A DNA stretch of 64,000 nt from Gymnorhina tibicen (Eukaryota > Chordata > Aves > Passeriformes > Artamidae), in the NCBI GenBank assembly GCA_013399875.1, contig VXAZ01008170.1, forward strand, positions 1,054,001 through 1,118,000. Direction: 5' to 3'. Below, piece after piece: positions 58,524-64,000 of the stretch. The notes beneath the pieces were generated by a model. That model was not told where the DNA came from, made no database searches, and saw nothing but the letters and a program-made list of their open reading frames with translations. The position numbers and the translations under genes are program-made. How positions within the stretch are numbered: position 1 is the stretch's first letter; each line of letters begins with the position of its first letter.

Positions 58524-61500
58524 GTGAGCGCGCGGGGCCCGGTGCTGCCCCCCCTCCGCTGCCCAGGGCGGGCGGTGGGCGCGTCCCGCCGGCGCCTGCA
58601 GGGAAATCCTGCCGGGGCCGCGAGCTGGTGTGGTGTGATGTAACGGGGAGGCTTAGGCTGGACATCAGGAGGAATTTCTTCACATAGAGAGTGGTTAGAC
58701 ATTGGAATGGGCTGCCCCGAGAGGCGGTGGAGTCGCTGTTCCTGGAGGTGTTCAGGAAATAACTGGATGTGGCACTTAGTGGTGTTGTCTCCTTGACATG
58801 GTGGCGTTCGGTCACTGGTTGGATTTGATGATCTCAGAGGTCTTTTCCAACCTCATTTATTCTGTGAGTCTCCGTTCAGTGCGCACAGTGGAAATTCATG
58901 CTCCTGGATGATCCGTACACAGGAAGTACGGGAGGTTTCGGAAAAAAACCCAACCCAAACCTGTTAATCAGGATCAGGGTCACTGGCCATTACCGAGCGT
59001 TCTGGTCCGAATCCGGCTGTGACCCAGCCGAAGAGCTGACAACTGGAGGCAGCCTTGTGTCAGTGCCTTGTAACTCCACGGTGCCTCTTTTCCCATGGAG
59101 AAGCTGGGCGTGCGGGCGAGGGAGGCTCGTGTGGTGCCTTGAGAGAGCATGGCTGGTGGAGCTAACGTGGGAAAGCTCGCTCTGTGGTTACTTAGCTGAA
59201 CAGAAATAAATACAGAACCTGAATTTCCCAGTTTAGTTCACCTGCCAGGTATCAGTGTGAGACCAAGGAACAGCATTATAAGTAACACATCTGTGTTCAC
59301 CTCTGCAATCAGAGCTAAGGCTTCTGTTTACTGGCTTTCATGCCACCCCCCACACCTCCAGTTTCTTTTTCTTTTCTGTTTTCCAATGTGGAATTTATTT
59401 TCTTGTGTGAGAGAAATGGAAGCTAATTTTTCTGTGTACTATGTGCTTGTAAGATGATAATACTTGAATCTAAGTAAACAGTTCAAGCTATTTATTTTCT
59501 AAGTCTTTGTGTTCTATGTCTATAGTTGTTGCTCTTTAAATAAGATCAAGTTTATTTTACACTCCAGGTATATGACGAGAAGGATTACAGAAGAGTTAGG
59601 TTTGTTGGACGACAAAAGGAGGTAACTCATTCTACTTTTTCTCATGGGAGAGGGGGTAGTTTATAGCTTTTTTTCTTTGTACCTGATAAAAGTGTCCTCA
59701 ATCTCATTGTCGTAAAGAAAACCCCAAACCAAAAAAGCCCAAAAAAACCCCAACAACCAAGAAACTAACTAAACCCAAGCCCTACAACCAAAACCAATCA
59801 ACCAACCAACCAAAACCAAAAAACCCTACCAAAACCAAACTGGTTTGGATTTTGGGTTTCAGTGGGATTTTTTTTCACTACAGTGAAAAAAAATTTTAAG
59901 GCAGTTTATAGTAGCATCTGTCTACTTCCTTGCTTTTGATAAACTCGGAAAAGTCAAGACTTGCTCTACATCTGTTAAGTGCTTGTATTTGTTGTTATAG
60001 TTGTAGGCATTTGAGCATCTTAAACTTGGAATAGATTTTGTTTCAAGCATGTATTTTAAGAAATTATTAGTATGTTTTTAGTGTGTTAATATTGAGAAAA
60101 ATTACGTATTTAAATACTCTGCTGAATTGCTCATTTGTTTATATCTGTTTACATATGTGTTTTGAAACTTAATGTAATTAAAATTCTGTGTAATTAAAAT
60201 TCTGATCTTTACCCAAACTGAATTTTTAATGAGCCTGAGAAGCATTTGCTGAAAGTGGTGTAACAAATAAAAGTAAAATGTAGAGTATTCTGAAATAATT
60301 AAGCCTCAAATGCAAAGTCTAGTAATACCAGCGTCATCCAAGGGCAGTGCTGTTTAGGTGGCCCTGTTGGTGCTGCTTAAAATTTCACATACCCACTCTG
60401 AGTGGCACTGAGTTTTCTGTAATGATCAAGCAGCCCGGCTCCATGAGGGATCTGCTGGCCTTCGGGATAGAAACAGAATAATTTCAGCTAAATTGTATTC
60501 CTCAATGCCTGAGCTTTTAAATAGTGCCTTAATGTTAATGCTATAAATGTTTATGTATAGCAGAGACATTAAATACAAAGTGTGGTAGATTTTTAATGTA
60601 GTTGCCTATAATTATTCTCTTCCTAAATTAACCTGAAGTAATTACACTGATTTCTGAGTTTTCATATTAAGTTTACCTCACTGTGTGACAGATACAATTT
60701 AACTCACGCTGTGTGGCAAAAATGGGGATTCTACACGTGAAATAATTAAATGAAAATGTCACTTAAAGTGCTGAAGTAGCTTACTTCAGGGAGGATAGTT
60801 GGCAAAGTAGGTCTCTCCCAAGTGTATTGCCACTGCGTCTCTGCTACTTCTGTAACTTTGTGGGAAATTCTCCTTTAGCCTGATTCTCCATGGGGCAGTA
60901 GTCCCTCTAATGTGCTTTTGCCATCAGGTAATTTCAGACTCTATGTGGTGTGGAACACCCAGGATTTTCAGTTCAGCCCAGTTCTTTCTTTTCTAGCAAA
61001 AGCCAAGCGCTGAGTCTGCTGAGCATGGTTTAATTCTAAGTTTTAATGGTGAAATTAGGACAAAATTTGCATGTTAAATACTTTAAATGATCTGTGCCTA
61101 TTAATAGGATCTCTCTCTAGGGGCTTTGCTGTTATGCCACAGTGTGTTTCAGCTGCCAATATTAGGGTTGACAGCTGTGTCTGTAGTCTGGACATTGCCT
61201 TGTTTCTGAAGCAAAAGCTCTCCTGGTGACTGTTCTTTCTGGATTGCTTCTTCCCTTTGCCTTCAGTATGGTCCAGGTGGTTGAGTGCAGTCTGGGATCG
61301 GCCCAGTCCAGCCACGGCAGCTTTCCTGTCTGGGGATGCTGCTTCTGGACTCCCCCAGCCAGGCTGTCTGGGCCTGCGTGCTTCAGGTGGCCAGGCCCAG
61401 GGGGATGGCCTAGAGTATGTGCTTATTGTTCCCTCGGTTCTGCCAGCCTAGTTGTTAGTGAAATCCGTGTATTTTCGCTAAAATAATTTTTCTCTGTGGA

Positions 61501-63665
61501 GAACCGGGGATTGGTGCTCTCTGGCAAGGGCCTAAAGCAAGAAGCTGTGAGAAAACTGAGCATGGCAACTGCTAAACTGCATCTGTCACAGTCCAAGCGG
61601 GTCATCCTGCCCTTCTGTAATCCCTAAGGTAGAGCAGGACCTATTTCAACACTGCCATTCCCACTTCAGCTCTACCCTTTCTCTTGGGCTGGTGCAGCAG
61701 CTGAAGATGTGAGGAGGACTCACCTCAGTGCTGGTCTGTTTTAAATGTTCTCTCCTGCCTTCCCTGTAGATGTTTGGACCTGGATCAAATCCAAGTTTGG
61801 TTTTATCTCTTTGGTCTCCCAGACCATGTACTGGTACAGGCGGATAGGTGGGAAGAGGAAGAAGCAGTATTGTCAAATTTGCACTGTGGCAGGAAAAAAA
61901 TAGCCCATTGTTTTATGCTTGGAGCAAGGCACATCTGGATGTGCTGAGGGAATCAGCCCCTTCCTGCTAAGTACTGCTGTGCTTTAGTTGAAGGGATATG
62001 TTGTAACTGCAACCACTTAGGTTTTTTTGTTTGTTTTGTTTTTTTTGTGGCGTGTTTTTCCAGTGAATTCCTAGACTGTCTCTTGTTCAGTAGGCTGAAC
62101 CACAGACAAGTCTTAGCTATACAGTGGATGGGAAGTTTTTGCTTCCCTTTCTCCACACAAGTACCTTTTGTGGTTAAAAAATGTTGGGATGAGTGGGGTT
62201 CTTGCTTCTAATCTTGAAGCAAAGGTGTATCATGGTTTTATCTCCCTCCTCCTTTAGCACGAAATGAAGGATGCACAATTTTGAGCATTATTAGAAGCAG
62301 CAGTAAAAGTCCTTGCAGTGTGGCAAAAATTACATGACTTGTGGGCGCAGGCCCCAGACAGTGGGGTTCTTGATGTTGCCAATTTCTTTCAATACCAAAA
62401 CTTAATTTTTTGCTGACTTTTTTAGCTATCATCTTCTTTTGGTAAGGACAAACTGTTACTTGGCAAAACTGTCTTTTCCATTACTATACCAAAAAATGCA
62501 GATTTTGGGGAGACTTAATGGGAGGCTTGCTGAAAGATGCTGAAAGTTGTTATGTACTAGGATTATATAAAAACACTGTTGTAGTTCCTAGGGATTTGTG
62601 TAATGGATGCATAGTTGTCTTTTTCCCAAGAATCTAATCTTTATTCAAATACCAGCATGTTTATGAACCTTACACACAGAGCAGTAGATAGTGCCTCCTT
62701 TGGGTGTGCGTATTATTTGATACTCATGCATGTATAACATGGCCTTTGAAAAAGGTGGCCCCTCCTGGAGTACTTTTCCCTGAATTGTAGCAGTAGTTGT
62801 CTGCTTAGTGCAGACTTGGAGAGTATTGGAGTGCTGCAGGTCCTGCCGAGGGACAAGCTGCTGTGTCACCAGCCTGTCCAGGCATGAATATGTTTTCTAG
62901 GCCGTGCAGGTGTGCTCTAGGAAGAAGCCCTACTTGTCAGCGATGTGAATATTCAGAAAGTGTGTATGATGGATTTACAGAGTGGAGTAGTGGCATTTAG
63001 AGGTTTTTAATTTTTTCTGGGCTGAACAACTTGTCTTTCTGACTGTTGTTATGCACCACATTCATGTTTTCACGAGATTCCTGTGCAGTGATAGAATAAG
63101 GTACATGGCTAGAGGCTCTAAATTACCAGCAGTTGTTTTATCTCCTGCCTGACCTTACTTGTCTCACTATTATTTTTGAGTTTATCAGCAGAGATTCTTC
63201 TGCAATTTTATCATGTAGTCACTAAAGCAGAATACAGCGTTGGTTAAATGTCTTCTGTTCTTGTCTGCGTGTTCCTGCTCACCTCTCTGCTGAATCTGCT
63301 GAAACCTGAGCACTGATGTTGCCTGTATATCAGGGGAAAGGGATTACTTTTGCAGAGTTTAATGTGTAGCTCATTGATCTGGCTTATAGCAGAACCCAAG
63401 GGTTGGTGGAGGAGTTGGGAGGAAACCCAAGCAGGAACTTCTCAAAATGGCTGTAGTGGAACTGCCTGGGGAGGCAGCAAATAGCAATTGCTTTCTGTTT
63501 GAGTGGGAATGGTATCTGAAAGTTTCCCTCTTTTTCTTACAGGTGAACAAGAATTTTGCAATCGATTTGATAGCAGAGCAGCCTGTGAGTCAAGTTGAAA
63601 GCAGAGTGATATCATGTGATGGTGGTGGTGGAGCTTTGGGACATCCTAAAGTATACATAAACTTG
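58443..63665 (+). CDS. NDUFS6: NADH:ubiquinone oxidoreductase subunit S6, exons 1-3 (both ends incomplete)
   Basis: This is the zinc-binding 13 kDa accessory subunit of mitochondrial complex I, which acts in the matrix arm and is needed for late assembly of the N module. The coding parts are join(58443..58523, 59568..59621, 63543..63665), 86 codons in one continuous phase-0 frame with GT-AG introns. They read ...ELVTHTGQ / [18 protein letters not shown] / [20 protein letters not shown]... and on to [17 protein letters not shown], closely matching vertebrate NDUFS6. The zf-CHCC domain needs Cys, His and two further Cys. The first Cys (CDGGGG) and the His (LGHPK) are in exon 3; the last two Cys belong to the final exon beyond position 64,000. 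The start codon and about 15-20 N-terminal residues of the presequence are lost in the N run. MRPL36 lies divergently upstream. Assignment is very secure. Confidence 0.96.
58524..59567 (+). other. NDUFS6: NDUFS6 intron 1
   Basis: A 1,044 base intron begins GTGAGC and ends CACTCCAG. Its first 100 bases are still part of the CpG island, then a CR1 3' fragment occupies about 58,641-58,871. The remainder is unique sequence with no other gene seen. Confidence 0.9.
58641..58871 (+). mobile_element. CR1 LINE 3' fragment in NDUFS6 intron 1
   Basis: Typical CR1 3' sequence: a stretch encoding the [16 protein letters not shown] end of ORF2, then CACTGGAATGGGCTGCC-like text, then GGTTGGATTTGATGATCTCAGAGGTC and the TTCCAACCT...TTCTGTGA terminus. 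It is 5' truncated and in the sense orientation of NDUFS6. It begins about 120 bases after exon 1, which makes it a very promoter-proximal LINE insertion. Confidence 0.9.
59568..59621 (+). CDS. NDUFS6: NDUFS6 coding exon 2
   Basis: 18 codons ([18 protein letters not shown]) are preceded by the acceptor CACTCCAG and followed by the donor GTAACT. Phase 0 at both ends fits exons 1 and 3. Differences from the human protein are conservative (Asp to Glu, Ile to Val). Confidence 0.95.
59718..59840 (+). repeat. C/A-rich low-complexity tract, CCAAA-like
   Basis: About 120 bases on the plus strand are almost entirely A and C, with recurring CCAAA, CCAAC and CAACCAACC units and very few G or T. It looks like an imperfectly expanded simple repeat. 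It is followed immediately by a short G/T-rich stretch (TGGTTTGGATTTTGGG) that is partly complementary to it. Confidence 0.85.
59867..59894. repeat. Perfect 13 bp inverted repeat with 2 bp centre
   Basis: The left arm is A, eight T, then CACT; the centre is AC; the right arm is AGTG, eight A, then T. The arms are exact reverse complements. The arrangement could form a short hairpin or cruciform. It lies about 30 bases downstream of the C/A-rich tract. Confidence 0.9.
63543..63665 (+). CDS. NDUFS6: NDUFS6 coding exon 3
   Basis: 41 codons run from VNKNFAIDL to HPKVYINL. The acceptor is a good pyrimidine tract ending TTACAG, and the donor is GTAATG at 63,666. The exon holds the first two zinc ligands of the CHCC domain (Cys of CDGGGG and His of LGHPK). 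The open frame reads past the donor only to an in-frame TAG, so the splice call is preferred. Confidence 0.95.
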
Positions 63666-64000
63666 GTAATGTCATTATTCTGCATATAGCATGTTTTGCC
63701 TGTACATTCTTTTTTGTAAGATTGTCTAGTTTTTGGAATTTTAGTTTAACAGATTAAAAGGAGTAACCACCTGAAGTGCTCATTTTATTTGGTGCCTGAT
63801 ATAAATCAGAAGAATTAGAGGGCTTTCATTTGAAGTTATAGAACATCCTTTTTGAAATTTTAGTTTGTTTAGTAGGACAGTATTTGTTTTAAATAAATCA
63901 GGTAAAGTAGTAAGAACAACCACTGACAGCAAAAATTAACATCCTTGCTGCATTTTGGAACTCTTACTGTAGTTATTTAAATGCCACTATGTAGTTTGAC
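63666..64000 (+). other. NDUFS6: NDUFS6 intron 3, 5' part
   Basis: AT-rich sequence follows the exon 3 donor. The final coding exon, which must supply the last two zinc-binding Cys residues and the stop, is not found before the window ends. Confidence 0.85.

Larger units (their letters stand above)
57770..58630. promoter_or_regulatory. CpG island with presumed bidirectional promoter
   Basis: Both sides of the gap are strikingly GC- and CpG-rich compared with the AT-rich remainder of the window. The richness begins near 57,770 within the MRPL36 3' UTR, covers the MRPL36 coding sequence and NDUFS6 exon 1, and fades near 58,630 in intron 1. Two divergent housekeeping genes starting inside one island imply a shared promoter. 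The core itself is in the N run, so no factor sites can be named. Confidence 0.75.
59622..63542 (+). other. NDUFS6: NDUFS6 intron 2
   Basis: A 3.9 kb intron begins GTAACT and ends TTCTTACAG. Apart from a C/A-rich low-complexity tract and a perfect inverted repeat near its 5' end (described separately), I see only unique sequence. Open frames inside it, such as 61,226-61,486 on plus and 61,646-61,876 on minus, show no family resemblance and I treat them as chance. Confidence 0.9.

Noticed and set aside
57708..58815. Long open frames of 220-270 codons spanning the N run
   Set aside because: They are open only because N codons contain no stops. The real coding sequences are MRPL36 on minus and NDUFS6 on plus.
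1..64000. tRNA, rRNA or other structured RNA genes
   Set aside because: I looked for A-box/B-box pairs such as GGTTCGAATCC and for rRNA-like text and found none that held up.

Overview
This 64 kb window is nuclear DNA from a bird. The evidence is the set of CR1 LINE copies carrying the avian 3' terminus (ATTCTATGATTCT type), an ERVL-type solo LTR of a family I recognise from bird genomes, AT-rich intergenic DNA with little protein-coding content, and two spliced or vertebrate-type nuclear genes for mitochondrial proteins. I cannot fix the species; a neoavian bird, perhaps a passerine, fits best. Operons, ribosome binding sites and similar prokaryotic features do not apply.

Layout. Positions 1 to about 57,500 look like a gene desert. 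No open reading frame there shows a recognisable protein family except reverse-transcriptase remnants of CR1. The desert holds a 1,075 bp solo LTR with a perfect 5 bp target-site duplication (3413-4487), several younger CR1 3' fragments (around 5.1, 9.5, 9.8, 10.7-11.1, 16.3-16.8 and 43.8-45.3 kb), older CR1 or L3-like remnants (about 5.9-6.3, 19.5, 26.7, 30.6-31.5 and 50.0-50.3 kb), one ancient MIR/CORE-SINE remnant (about 54.9-55.0 kb), and an exact 73 bp sequence tandemly triplicated (25,651-25,868). The rest is unique, AT-rich sequence, which may include long-range regulatory elements that I cannot prove from one sequence.

Positions 57,524-64,000 contain the only confident genes, in a head-to-head pair. 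MRPL36 (mitochondrial large-subunit ribosomal protein bL36m) is on the minus strand with its stop at 57,890. NDUFS6 (zinc-binding accessory subunit of respiratory complex I) is on the plus strand, with three coding exons visible and the last beyond the window. A 350 base run of N (58,093-58,442) sits exactly between them and hides both start codons and the shared GC-rich promoter. The same head-to-head order is known in human 5p15.33, so the arrangement is conserved synteny. The two products serve linked mitochondrial functions: one is part of the mitoribosome that makes the mtDNA-encoded complex I subunits, the other is a nuclear-encoded complex I subunit.

I did not find a convincing undescribed system. 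The most notable items are the promoter hidden by the gap, the intact solo LTR, the identical 73 bp triplication, a 231-codon open frame at 18,059-18,754 that is longer than expected by chance, and a perfect 13 bp inverted repeat beside a C/A-only tract in NDUFS6 intron 2.
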